A DNA stretch of 64,000 nt, taken from the NCBI RefSeq assembly GCF_000378825.1, contig NZ_KB900388.1:1549947-1613946 (forward strand), given 5' to 3'. A program made the position numbers and the translations under genes. The stretch is from Salinispora vitiensis (GTDB taxonomy: Bacteria > Actinomycetota > Actinomycetes > Mycobacteriales > Micromonosporaceae). This document shows, piece after piece, positions 17,800-26,605 of the stretch (position 1 is its first letter; each line of letters begins with the position of its first letter). The notes beneath the pieces are model-generated. The model made no database searches. It was given only the letters and a program-made list of their open reading frames with translations, and was not told where the DNA came from.

Positions 17800-18507
17800 G
17801 TTTGCGCAGCTCATCGACAGTCACGACTTCGGTCACGCGCCCAGGTTGGGGCGCCGACGCGGTTGGCCTAGGCGGTGTCTTCAAAGGATCTTGGTGTCGG
17901 ATGATGTAGCGCGTGGGTCGTCGCTACGAGTTGTCTGACGTCGAGTGGGAAGCGCTGTCGAGGTACCTGCCGTCGGCGGTGACGGGTGGTCGGCCTCGGG
18001 TCGATGACCGGAGAGTGCTCAACGGGATCGTGTGGAAGATCCGAGCCGGGGCGGCGTGGCGGGACGTGCCCGCCCGCTACGGATCCTGGCAATCGATCTA
18101 CACCCGTTTCCGCAGGTGGGCCCTGGACGGGACATTCGAGCGGATGCTGTCCGGGGTCCAGGTCGACGCGGACGCTGCCGGTGACATCGACTGGCTGGTC
18201 TCGGTCGACTCGACCATCGTGCGAGCCCACCAGCACGCCGCCGGCGCTAAAGGGGGCGGCGAGAAACGGACGAACCACAAGATCACGCCCTCGGTCGATC
18301 TCGAGGTGGACTGACCACCAAGATTCACCTCGCCTGCGACGGCCTGGGCCGAACCCTGGCGTTCGTGCTCTCCGGCGGCAACGTCAACGACTGCACCCGC
18401 TTCACTCAGGTCCTCGCCGACATCCGTGTCGAGCGGTCGGGTCCCGGCCGGCCTCGCGTGCGCCCGGACCACGTCATCGCCGACAAGACATCCCACGCAA
18501 TTTGGTG

Positions 18508-19749
18508 TCAAGCTGCGGTGGGTAGCTGTTGTGGTTGGGGTGGGGTGAAGGCGGTTGTCTCCTGGTAGAGCTGTCGGGTTTGCAGGCAGTGGTGAAGGCA
18601 GCCAAGGAGCCGGTTGGACAGGTGGCGCAGGGCGGCGGTGTGGCCGTCGCCGGCGGTTCGTCGGCGTTGGTAGTGAGCGTGGGCGCCGGGGGAGGCGGTG
18701 AGGGCGGAGAAGGCCCAGAGATGGCTGGCGTGGGCGAGGCGCTGGTTTTTCACTCGTCGGTGCATGACGATCAGGCTCTTGCCGGAGGCGCGGGTGATCG
18801 GGGCGGAACCGGCATACGATTTCAGTGCTCGTGTATCAGCGAAGCGGGATCGGTCGTCTCCGATTTCGGCGAGTACCCGGGCGCCGATGAGTCGACCGAG
18901 GCCTGCGAAGCTGGTGATGATCTCGGCGTCCGGGTGTTGATCAAAAGACTGTTCTGCGGCCGTGGCCAGGTCTTCGGCGTTGAGGCAGGCGGTGTCCAAC
19001 GCGCGCAGTAGGGCTAGGGCTTGTCGTCCCATGGCCTGTTCGACCAGGGGTGGCTGGTGCAGGGTTGCGGTGGCCAGGGCTTGGTGCAGTCGGTCAGCTT
19101 CGGCGGTGACGCCTCGTTGCCGGCCGGCTCGTCGTAGGGCGTCGGCGAGGTCGTCTGGGGTCAGTGTCGCTGCCTGGGTGGGGGTGGGCGCTGCGGCGAG
19201 TACGGCGCGCGCTTCGGGGCGGGTGATCCCGCCGCGGGCGTCGCGGAAGGCCAGCAGGAACGTCGGGTAGTACTCGCGCAGCAGTGAGCGCAGTTTGTTG
19301 TGGGCTTGGGTTCGATCCCATACGGCGTCTTGTTGCGCACGGGCGAGAACTGCGATCGCCTGGACGAGTTCGGAGTCGTTGGGCAGCGGCCGGTGCACGG
19401 CCATGTCGGTGCGCAGAATGTTGGCCAGGACCACCGCGTCGACATGGTCGGACTTGGTGCGTGAGACGGTGTATCGGTCTCAGTAACGAGCGACCGCGAC
19501 CGGGTTGATCGCGTAGATCTGCCGGCCGGTTGCCCGCAGGCAAGCCACCAGCAAACCCCGGGAGGTCTCGATCGCCACGGGGATCGGCTGTTGCGGGTTG
19601 TCACCGGCGTCGGCGAGCAGGTCGATCAGCTGCCGGTAACCGGCCGCGTCATCACCGATTTTCAGCCGTGCGATCAACCCGCCGCTGTCGTTGACGATCG
19701 CGACGTCGTGGTGTTCCTCGGCCCAGTCAATTCCGCAATAAACAGTCAT
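18508..19749 (-). pseudogene. IS110-family DEDD transposase with one in-frame TGA
   Basis: 413 codons from ATG 19749. The N-terminal RuvC-like DEDD domain begins TVYCGIDWAEEHHDVAIV, includes AIETSRGLL and DHVDAVVLANILR; the C-terminal Tnp_IS116/IS110/IS902 domain carries SFAGLGRLIGARVLAEIGD and YAGSAPITRASGKS. TGA at 19480-19482 falls between VAVARY and DRYTVSRTKSD in the same frame, best explained by CGA to TGA. Without readthrough the product is ~90 aa and inactive; otherwise the gene is complete. Confidence 0.85.
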
Positions 19750-20088
19750 AGGCATCAACCCCTCGTAGGTGATATCTGAGATTCGGGCGGGCCTGCCACG
19801 ATCACGCCGCGACCTAATGAAAGGACTCTCGGTCCACCATCCCACCAGCGTTGAAGTAACCGTGGACGCCCGCGTGGCCCTCCATCGTTGTCGAAGGATT
19901 CGATGATCCAGGCCTGTCCAGAGGTGGCCCACGCGAACGGCTCAAGCCAGTGACTACCACTGCGCAAGGGCCGGTCCTGCCAGGACCCGCCGTGTCGGAT
20001 CGGTCTTGTCGAAGCGCTCACCGCGCGGGCTACAACGCGAGATCTCCGAACGAGCCCCGGGCAAGACCAGCCCTTGCATGCTCATTAG
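19750..20088 (-). ncRNA. Candidate IS110 bridge-RNA region
   Basis: 339 nt of non-coding DNA between the deduced element end and the transposase start. IS110-group elements encode a structured bridge RNA with target- and donor-binding loops in this position (known for IS621). I did not fold it and cannot point to the loops, so the assignment rests on family and location. Nothing else is recognisable in the interval. Confidence 0.35.
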
Positions 20089-20532
20089 GGCTACAGCTCC
20101 AAAGCCATCCGCGTCGACCTACGCCGACGCGGCATCGGGCACACCATCCCAGAACGCGCTGACCAGCAGGCCAACCGCCGCCGACGAGGCAGCCGAGGCG
20201 GCCGGCCACCAGCGTTCGACAAGCAGCTTTACAAACGGCGCAACGTCGTCGAACGCTGCTTCAACCGGCTCAAGCAGTGCCGCAGCCTCGCGACGCGCTA
20301 CGACAAGACAGCGACCTCATACCGGGCCACCGTCACCATCGCCGCGCTACTCCAATGGTTATGAACCTTTGAAGACACGGCCTAAGGCCCATCGAGCCGC
20401 TCTGGGGAAGCGAATCCGATCTCTAGGGGGCACTAGGGGCCCCACGCTCCGTCCGGTCATGGCGGATGTAGCGATGGCGGATGCTGCGACACTGAAACTG
20501 ACACCGATGCAGGGTGCGATGCGGAGGTAAGC

Positions 20533-22467
20533 GTGCGGCAACGGCTGATGGCATTGGTGCGCGGGCTTGCGCTCACCGCGCTGGCGGTCGTGGGTGTCGT
20601 CGTGTTGATCCTGTCCTGGACCCTGACTCTGCTCGGCGTGCTGTCTGCGACCACGGCGGCTCGGCGCTTCACCGGCCTGATACGGCGGCTGGTGCGACGC
20701 TGGTGCGGGCCCACGATCGAAAGTCCGTACCGGCCAGCTCCCCCGCCGCCACAACCGGATGCGCGCGGCCGCTACCGGCTGGGCAACCAGCTGTTCCGCT
20801 CGCCCGCCCTGCCCTCCTACCAACACCGGAGCCGGTGGCTCGCGACCGATTCCGCCACCCACCGCGACAACGCCTTCCTACTGCTCGCTCCCGTCGTCGC
20901 CGCCGTCACCGCGTTGCTCCCCACCGCGCTCGTCGGCGGTGGCGCCCTGCTGGCCGCGGTCCGCGTCCCGGGGTCGTCCGGGTGGGCGGCTGTTTCGGCG
21001 GGAGCGACGCTAGCCGTGCTCGGCGTCGCGATCGCCCCCGGTGCGACGGCGGCGTACGGGCACTTCGCCGCTCGCCTGCTGGGGCCGACGGGGCGGACCC
21101 AGGCGCGGTCGGGGGCGCACCGGGCGATGACCGCGGTGCTGCGGGGACTCACGGCGCTGGGCGGGGTCACAGTCGCGACGCTGCTCGCCGGTCCCAACCT
21201 CCTTCTCGCCGTGCTCGTCACGGCGACTCTGCCGCTCGGCGGGGGCTGGCTGCTACCGGCGGCCCAGCGGGTCGCCCGGCCCGCGGTCTCTGCGCAGAGG
21301 CGGCTGCTGAGTCGGTGGGCGGGTCACCCAGTCGTCGATCCCTACCTCCCCGCGCCCGCCCCCCCGACGCCACGCCGCGACGGGCTCTACGAGGGCGGTC
21401 GTACCCTCTATGACTCGCCGCACCCGGTCGAGCGGTTGGCACGCTACGCGTGGGTGATGCGGGATCCGGCGACGTGGCGTGACCTGGCCTGGACCGCCGT
21501 GCAACCACTCACCGCCGTGGTCACCGGCACGATCGTCGCCGCCACCGGCTACGCAGCAGTGGCGCTGGTGTGGCCGTGGGTGTGGTACCTCCCGACCCGC
21601 CCGTGGCTGGATTACGACCCCGCCGAAGCGTGGAACGGGCTCCTCAGGGCCGTGGGTCTGCCGGCGGGCACTTCCGCGGTCATCGGTCTCGTCGTCGGGC
21701 TGGCCGTGGTCGCGGCCGGGTTGCTGGTTGCACCCGCTGTGCTGCGGAATATCGGGTGGGTCGGCGTCAAGCTGCTCTCCCCCACCGCCTCCGCGGTCCT
21801 CGCTCGGCGGGTGCAGGAGCTCTCCCACTCCCGATCGACCGTCAACCGTTCGCAGGTGGCCGAACTGCGCCGCATCGAGCAGGACCTGCACGACGGCGTG
21901 CAGGCAGGCCTCGTGTCGATCGGCATGCAGCTCGACACCGTCGAGCTGCTGCTCGACACCGACCCCGTTCGGGCTCGCGAGGTGATCGGCGACGCCCGTC
22001 GCGGGCTGCGCCGAACCCTGTCGGACCTCCGTGCCGTCGTCCGCGACATCCTGCCGCCGGTACTGGCCGAGCGCGGGCTCGGCGAGGCGGTTCGAGCGCT
22101 GGCGCTGGACACCCCGCTCGATGTCGACGTCGACGTCGACGTGCCGGGCCGCGCCGAGGCAGCGGTGGAGTCAGCGGTCTACTTCGCACTGCGGGAGCTG
22201 CTGACCAATGTCGCCAAACACGCCGCAACCGACCAGGTGCGGCTCACGCTGCGGTTCAAGGGTGGACATCTTGAGGGCTCGGTTCGCGACGATGGCGCGG
22301 GCGGTGCCGACCCGGCGCGCGGTACGGGCATGCAGGGGCTGCGCCGGAGGCTCGCGGCGTTCGACGGCGAGCTGACCGTGATCAGCCCTCTGGGCGGCCC
22401 CACCGAGGTGACGCTGCGCGTGCCGTGCGAGAGCTGGGAGCAGGATCCGTACTGCCGGAACGGGTAA
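20533..22467 (+). CDS. Membrane sensor histidine kinase (HisKA_3, NarL/DesK-type)
   Basis: 644 aa; GTG at 20533 with GGAGG upstream. Several hydrophobic segments (near residues 10-33, 115-140, 150-175, 215-240, 325-355, 375-400) make a polytopic sensor region with two copies of a proline-rich YRPAPPPP/YLPAPAPP stretch followed by arginine-rich text, an apparent internal duplication. The kinase core has the phospho-acceptor His453 in EQDLHDGVQAGL, the N-box ALRELLTNVAKHA and the G-box DDGAGG...GTGMQGLRRR. It should phosphorylate the response regulator encoded 50 bp downstream. Signal unknown. Confidence 0.92.
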   Translation: MRQRLMALVRGLALTALAVVGVVVLILSWTLTLLGVLSATTAARRFTGLIRRLVRRWCGPTIESPYRPAPPPPQPDARGRYRLGNQLFRSPALPSYQHRSRWLATDSATHRDNAFLLLAPVVAAVTALLPTALVGGGALLAAVRVPGSSGWAAVSAGATLAVLGVAIAPGATAAYGHFAARLLGPTGRTQARSGAHRAMTAVLRGLTALGGVTVATLLAGPNLLLAVLVTATLPLGGGWLLPAAQRVARPAVSAQRRLLSRWAGHPVVDPYLPAPAPPTPRRDGLYEGGRTLYDSPHPVERLARYAWVMRDPATWRDLAWTAVQPLTAVVTGTIVAATGYAAVALVWPWVWYLPTRPWLDYDPAEAWNGLLRAVGLPAGTSAVIGLVVGLAVVAAGLLVAPAVLRNIGWVGVKLLSPTASAVLARRVQELSHSRSTVNRSQVAELRRIEQDLHDGVQAGLVSIGMQLDTVELLLDTDPVRAREVIGDARRGLRRTLSDLRAVVRDILPPVLAERGLGEAVRALALDTPLDVDVDVDVPGRAEAAVESAVYFALRELLTNVAKHAATDQVRLTLRFKGGHLEGSVRDDGAGGADPARGTGMQGLRRRLAAFDGELTVISPLGGPTEVTLRVPCESWEQDPYCRNG

Positions 22468-22517
22468 TCGGCGGCGGCACTAGGATTGGTGTCCGGCCCC
22501 TCACCCCCGGAGTGCTT

Positions 22518-23174
22518 GTGCGTATCGTCTTGGCGGAGGATCTCGCCCTGCTCCGCGAGGGCCTCACGCACATGCTGGCCGCGCGCGGCATCACAGTCGT
22601 CTCCGCCGTGGACACCGGGCCGCTGCTGCAGGAAGCAGTCCGGGAGCACCGTCCCGACCTCGCCGTCGTCGACGTCCGGCTTCCCCCCACGTTCACCGAC
22701 GAGGGTGTGCGCGCCGCCCTGGCGGTGCGCCAGGAGCACCCGGGGTTTCCGGTGCTTGTGCTCTCCCAGCACGTCGAGCAGCTTTACGCCCGGGAGCTGC
22801 TCGCTGACGGTGCGGGTGGTGTCGGCTATCTGTTGAAGGACCGAGTCCTGGGCGGCGACCAGTTCGTCGATGCCCTGCGGCGGGTGTCCGAAGGCGGCAC
22901 GGCGCTCGACCCGGACGTGATCTCGTCGTTGTTCGCGGCAAGCAGGAGGCGAGGTCCCCTCGCCTCCCTCACGCCTCGGGAGCGCGAGGTGCTGGAACTG
23001 ATGACCGAGGGTCGTTCCAACGGCGGGATCGCTCAGCGGCTTCACTTGAGTGAGGGCGCGATCAGCAAGTACACCACCAGTATCTTCGCCAAGCTCGGCA
23101 TCACGGAGTCGGTGGAGGACAACCGCCGCGTGCTGGCCGTCCTTGCTTACCTCGACCATTCCCGAAGGTCTTGA
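22518..23174 (+). CDS. NarL/LuxR-type response regulator
   Basis: About 218 aa. GTG at 22518 is chosen (GGAG 5 nt upstream; receiver domain starts RIVLAEDLALLREGL at once); GTG 22512 is possible. Receiver: acidic pocket E7/D8, phospho-acceptor D52 in VVDVRLPP, conserved Lys in LLKDR. C-terminal LuxR HTH: LTPREREVLELMTEGRSNGGIAQRLHLSEGAISKY. It pairs with the kinase upstream in one operon. Target genes cannot be read from the sequence. Confidence 0.93.
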   Translation: MRIVLAEDLALLREGLTHMLAARGITVVSAVDTGPLLQEAVREHRPDLAVVDVRLPPTFTDEGVRAALAVRQEHPGFPVLVLSQHVEQLYARELLADGAGGVGYLLKDRVLGGDQFVDALRRVSEGGTALDPDVISSLFAASRRRGPLASLTPREREVLELMTEGRSNGGIAQRLHLSEGAISKYTTSIFAKLGITESVEDNRRVLAVLAYLDHSRRS

Positions 23175-23199
23175 GGCGCTCCGACCGGCCTTTCGCCTG

Positions 23200-23253
23200 A
23201 TCGCCGGATCGCCGGATCGCGGATCGCCGGATCGCCGGATCGCCGGATCGCCG
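23200..23253. repeat. Short tandem repeat, unit GGATCGCC
   Basis: Seven near-perfect copies of an 8-bp unit GATCGCCG just downstream of the response-regulator stop, with one copy shortened. The rest of 23175-23462 holds no recognisable gene. A slipped-strand microsatellite is the simplest reading. Confidence 0.8.
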
Positions 23254-23462
23254 AAGCACTGTCATCCGGTGCACCGACACCGCTGGCGCTTCGGTGGCCT
23301 ATCTGTGTTCCTCCGCCTGTCGGCCGGGGCACGAACACGGGTTCTGTCCACTCGACCCGGAGCTCGGCATTGCCTGGCCGGTGGCTGAACCCGTACTTTC
23401 CGGCGCCGCCGAGATCCTCGTGCCGTCGCCGACGATCTCCTCGAAAGGACGACAGTCCAGCG

Positions 23463-24090
23463 TTACCGTGAGCCGTCACGGTTCACCGTCACGGCGGTGA
23501 CGATCAGCCGTGCCCAGTGGTGAACCGGCCGCCGAACGTGCGGATCGGCGTGTCCGGTAGCAGCACGGTGGCCCTGAAGCTGCCGGTTGACGGGCTCACC
23601 GCCAGCCGCGCTTCGTCGAAGTCGAGCCGCCGGCGGGTCAGCGGAACCACGCCATCTACACCGACTCCTTGGCGCGAAACAGCAGGCGGTCCCAGTGGAC
23701 CCCCGGGTGGGCTCGGGCAAGTGAGGCGCGCATCTCACGCTCGGCAGGGACGGTAACCGATTCCTCCACGCCGGCGGGGAGCGGACCGTTGGGTTCGGCG
23801 TCGATGCCCACGGAGGCCAACACGGTCGCCGGGACGACCGCGGCGGCACGGTGACCGGCGCAGTGGGTGATCGCGCCGGCTACGCCGGGCGGCCACTGCG
23901 GTTCCTGCTTGGGACCGGGTCGACTCAGCGCGGGTGGACAGCCGAGCTTGGCCAGGGCATCACGCGTGCAGCGCCGCCCGGTGATGAACTCTCGGCGACG
24001 GCTCTCGACCGCGTTCGCCACCAGGTCCTCCTTCCCAGAAGGGCAGATGGGAAGTGCCGCCTCGTCACAGCGATACAGACAGACCTGCAA
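23463..24090 (-). pseudogene. Sfp/EntD-type 4'-phosphopantetheinyl transferase, broken
   Basis: Text typical of actinobacterial PPTases: VESRRREFITGRRCTRDALAKLG, PQWPPGVAGAITHCAGHRAAAVV, SVGIDAEPNGPLP (catalytic GIDAE), HWDRLLFRAKESV (catalytic W..K-E). A TAG at 23656-23658 replaces the usual Tyr after KESV. A frameshift follows, after which PLTRRRLDFDEARLAVSP and GRFTTGHG are recognisable, and another near 23520. The N-terminus is also short. The intact enzyme would have activated carrier proteins of PKS/NRPS systems. Confidence 0.8.
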
Positions 24091-24171
24091 CGCACGGACG
24101 AGCCGTCGCCGCCGCAGAGCGGGGCCTCTACCCGTACACGCTGTTGCGGCCGAGGCGCACGGCGGTGCCGC

Positions 24172-24399
24172 TCATTCCGCAATGCGGGTGCGCTGGGTCC
24201 AGCGGAACACTACCGGCGTCCGCCCGTAGGCTTCTGTCCGCTCGAAGTGTTCGTAGCCACCGTTGTGGGCGATTTTTACCTTGTAGTCACCGGGCGCCAC
24301 ACGCTGCTCTCGCCATTCGCCGGGAAGGTCGGGGCCACCTTCCAGGATGACGTCGACGAAATCCGAGGGCTCTTCCGTGGTTGACTTGGTCTCGGCCAT
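24172..24399 (-). CDS. DUF5988-family small protein
   Basis: 75 aa from ATG 24399, preceded by GGAGG at ideal spacing; the in-frame ATG at 24459 is not needed. The conserved core is VDVILEGGPDLPGEWREQRVAPGDYKVKIAHNGGYEHFER and VVFRWTQRTRIAE at the end, which I recognise as DUF5988. Members are small soluble proteins often found next to actinobacterial natural-product genes; their role is unknown. Region 24400-24888 downstream of the start contains no gene I can support. Confidence 0.7.
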   Translation of the reverse strand: MAETKSTTEEPSDFVDVILEGGPDLPGEWREQRVAPGDYKVKIAHNGGYEHFERTEAYGRTPVVFRWTQRTRIAE

Positions 24400-24888
24400 G
24401 AGCCACCTCCATTGAGCTTGTCGAAAAGACGGAATCTCCGGGAGATTCACGGACTGCACGAATGACTATGAAGATCGACTCGACCGCGACGAACGGCCGA
24501 TCCGGGTTCTCTGGCTGTGCAGTTCCGGCAGCGAGTGGGGGGAGTGCCAGGGCGACGACGGCGTCCCGCGTCTTCAGGCTAGCCAGCTCCCCCGCCCGTC
24601 ACCGAACCCCTATTCGTGGCGACGAGACTCGATCACACTCGATCTTGACCATTCGGGAAGGATAGGGGTTGCTCGATGACATACATGTGCGGGCGGGCGC
24701 TCGTCTCGACAGCCACCGACGAGGAAGGAGATACCCGTGATGAAAGGCCAACACGACGTGGAGTGCACCACCGGCGGCGCACCTCCACGCTCCAGCGGAC
24801 TCCCGCCACTCGGATGAGCTGGAATCCACGTCGAAGAACGCCACCCACTGTCGACCCAGTCTCTGGCCGCCGAGGTCGCAATGTCCGT

Positions 24889-25011
24889 GCACGCAGCAAA
24901 GACATCCGCGACTGGATCAGGACCTGGAACGACGGCCCCATGCCGTACGTAGGCACCAAGGCCGCCGCCGACCAGATCCTCGACTCCGTCGCCCGCTACT
25001 CACCCGCATGA
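24889..25011 (+). pseudogene. IS630-family transposase C-terminal remnant
   Basis: The last ~40 residues of an open frame read SKDIRDWIRTWNDGPMPYVGTK, then ADQILDSVARYSPA, matching the end of IS630-type transposases (family consensus DIRAWIxTWNxxPxPYVWTKTADQIL). The upstream catalytic part is missing. Confidence 0.65.
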
Positions 25012-25080
25012 ACGCCTCACGACCTACCTGTCCTGTCTCAATGAATGTGGTCCGGGGGCTGCGGGCGGGGCTGTCTCGCT

Positions 25081-26459
25081 AGCGGTGTTTCCGGCGATCT
25101 TGGTTAGTAGGTTTCAGCGGCTGGGAAGCGGTCGCTGAAGGTGATGGCGAAGGCGTTCAACGCGGGTTTCCAGCGCATCGTCCATCGGGTTCTGCCTGCT
25201 CCGGTGGGGTCCAGGGAGCGAGTCACCAGGTACAGACACTTCAACGCGGCCTGCTCGTTGGGGAAGTGGCCGCGGGCCTTGACCGCCCGCCGGTAGCGGG
25301 CGTTGAGCGACTCGATCGCGTTGGTCGAGCAGATGACCTTGCGGATCTCCAGGTCGTAGTCGAGGAACGGGATGAACTCCGCCCAGGCGTTGTCCCACAA
25401 GCGGATCACCGCCGGATACCGGCCGCGCCACTTGTCGGCCAGGTCGTCGAACGCCGCTCGGGCGGCGTCGGCGTTGACGGCGGTGTAGATCGGCTTGATG
25501 TCGCGTTTGATCTCGTCCCAGTACTTGCGGGAGGTGAGCCGGAAGGTGTTGCGGATCAGATGGATCACGCAGGTCTGCACCACCGTGCGGGGCCACACGT
25601 TCGTCACGACCTCGGGCAGGCCCTTCAACCCGTCGCAGACGAGGAAGAACACGTCCTTGACGCCGCGGTTGCGTAGGTCGGTGAGCACGCTCATCCAGAA
25701 CTTCGCGCCCTCACCACCTGTGCCGGCCCACAGACCGAGGATGTCCTTGTCGCCGTCGAGGGTGACGCCGATCGCGGCATAGAACGGCCGGTTGGCGACC
25801 TGCCCGTCACGGACCTTGACCACGATGGCGTCGATGAACACCGCGGCGTACATCTCGTCCAAGGGCCGGTGCGACCAATCCGCCATCTCCTCGAGCACCT
25901 TGTCGGTGATCCGGGAGATCGTCTCCTTCGACACCGAAGCCCCGTAAATCTCGGCGAAGTGCGCGCTGATCTCCCCGGTTGTGAGGCCTTTGGCATACAG
26001 CGACAACACGACCTCGTCGACCCCCGACAAGCGCCGCTGCCGCTTACGGACGATCTGCGGCTCGAACGTGCCCGCCCGGTCCCGCGGCACATCGATCTGC
26101 ACCGGGCCGTTGCCGTCGGTCAAGACGGTCTTCGACCGAGTGCCGTTACGGATGTTGCCCGACCCGGCACCGGCCTGGTCGTGCTTTTCGTAGCCGAGGT
26201 GCTCAGTCATCTCCTCGTTCAACGCGGTCTCCAGGACCGTCTTGGTCAGCTGCTTGAGCAGCCCGTCCGGGCCCGTCAACGACAGCCCTTGTTCCTTGGC
26301 GGCTCGGACCAACTCGACGGCGGCTTTCGCCTCCGCTGTCGACTCGGGCCGCTTCTTACGTCCGGTCTGATCGTTCAGCGTCGCGGTCATCACGGCACCC
26401 TCCTCACCAGGCACAACGCCTGGCAGGTCAGGCCGGAAACACCGTTAGATCCACACTCC
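25081..26459 (-). mobile_element. IS256-family element, left end altered
   Basis: The inverted repeats share CGGTGTTTCCGGC (25081-25093) and its complement (26433-26445). The right terminus continues outward to GGAGTGTGGATCTAA (ending 26459). On the left the outer ~15 bp are different, so that end has been lost or replaced. The transposase itself is complete. Confidence 0.75.
25104..26390 (-). CDS. IS256-family transposase
   Basis: 428 aa from ATG 26390 (GGAGGG upstream). DDE residues are in FIDAIVVKVRDG, VCDGLKGLPE and STNAIESLNARYRR; the N-terminal DNA-binding region has MTEHLGYEKHD and NGTRSKTVLTDGNGPVQIDVPRDR. Full length for the family, no internal stop, so probably capable of catalysis, but the left terminal repeat is defective. 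Confidence 0.93.
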   Translation of the reverse strand: MTATLNDQTGRKKRPESTAEAKAAVELVRAAKEQGLSLTGPDGLLKQLTKTVLETALNEEMTEHLGYEKHDQAGAGSGNIRNGTRSKTVLTDGNGPVQIDVPRDRAGTFEPQIVRKRQRRLSGVDEVVLSLYAKGLTTGEISAHFAEIYGASVSKETISRITDKVLEEMADWSHRPLDEMYAAVFIDAIVVKVRDGQVANRPFYAAIGVTLDGDKDILGLWAGTGGEGAKFWMSVLTDLRNRGVKDVFFLVCDGLKGLPEVVTNVWPRTVVQTCVIHLIRNTFRLTSRKYWDEIKRDIKPIYTAVNADAARAAFDDLADKWRGRYPAVIRLWDNAWAEFIPFLDYDLEIRKVICSTNAIESLNARYRRAVKARGHFPNEQAALKCLYLVTRSLDPTGAGRTRWTMRWKPALNAFAITFSDRFPAAETY

Positions 26460-26481
26460 CCTGCGGGCCGCTGAGCAGGGC

Positions 26482-26579
26482 GAGACCAGATCCAGTGAGA
26501 CGCTGCTATCCGGCTGGGTCTCGTCGAATCTGGTCTGTGAAAACGGTTTGCGCCAGGTTGTCTCGCTGAATCTGGTCTA
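26482..26579. repeat. Three related 20-bp repeats (IS-end-like)
   Basis: GAGACCAGATCCAGTGAGAC at 26482-26501 (inverted), GTCTCGTCGAATCTGGTCTG at 26518-26537 and GTCTCGCTGAATCTGGTCTA at 26560-26579. The first is the reverse complement of the others with a few changes. They look like stacked terminal repeats of an absent IS between IS256 and the asparaginase gene. Confidence 0.5.
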
Positions 26580-26605
26580 GTAGTTGCGGAAGTGTCCCTG
26601 TCGGA

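Larger units (their letters stand above)
18488..20088 (-). mobile_element. IS110-family element inserted in the IS5 transposase
   Basis: About 1,601 bp. Boundaries are deduced because the IS5 frame reads ...GCC GAC AAG up to 18487 and resumes GGC TAC AGC TCC at 20089. There are no terminal inverted repeats, as typical of IS110. The transposase leaves ~20 bp at one end and a ~340-bp non-coding region at its 5' side. Confidence 0.8.
17913..20364 (+). pseudogene. IS5-family (IS427 group) transposase split by IS110
   Basis: OrfA (17913-18314) reads GRRYELSDVEWEALSRYLP...GAAWRDVPARYGSWQSIYTRFRRW...VSVDSTIVRAHQHAAG. The -1 frame continues DHALGRSRGGLTTKIHLACDG through VIADK at 18487; this two-frame organisation is normal for IS427 elements. 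The rest (SSKAIRVDLRRRGI...RRNVVERCFNRLKQCRSLATRYDK) resumes at about 20091 and stops at 20364. The DDE residues lie on both sides of the insertion, so no active enzyme can be made. Confidence 0.85.
17871..20382 (+). mobile_element. IS5-family element with a nested IS110 insertion
   Basis: Terminal inverted repeats GGCGGTGTCTTCAAAGG (17871-17887) and CCTTTGAAGACACGGCC (20366-20382) match at 16 of 17 positions and are flanked by TA, as for the IS427 group. The transposase gene is split by foreign DNA at 18488-20088. Removing that block would give an element of about 0.9 kb, the usual IS5/IS427 size. Confidence 0.85.
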
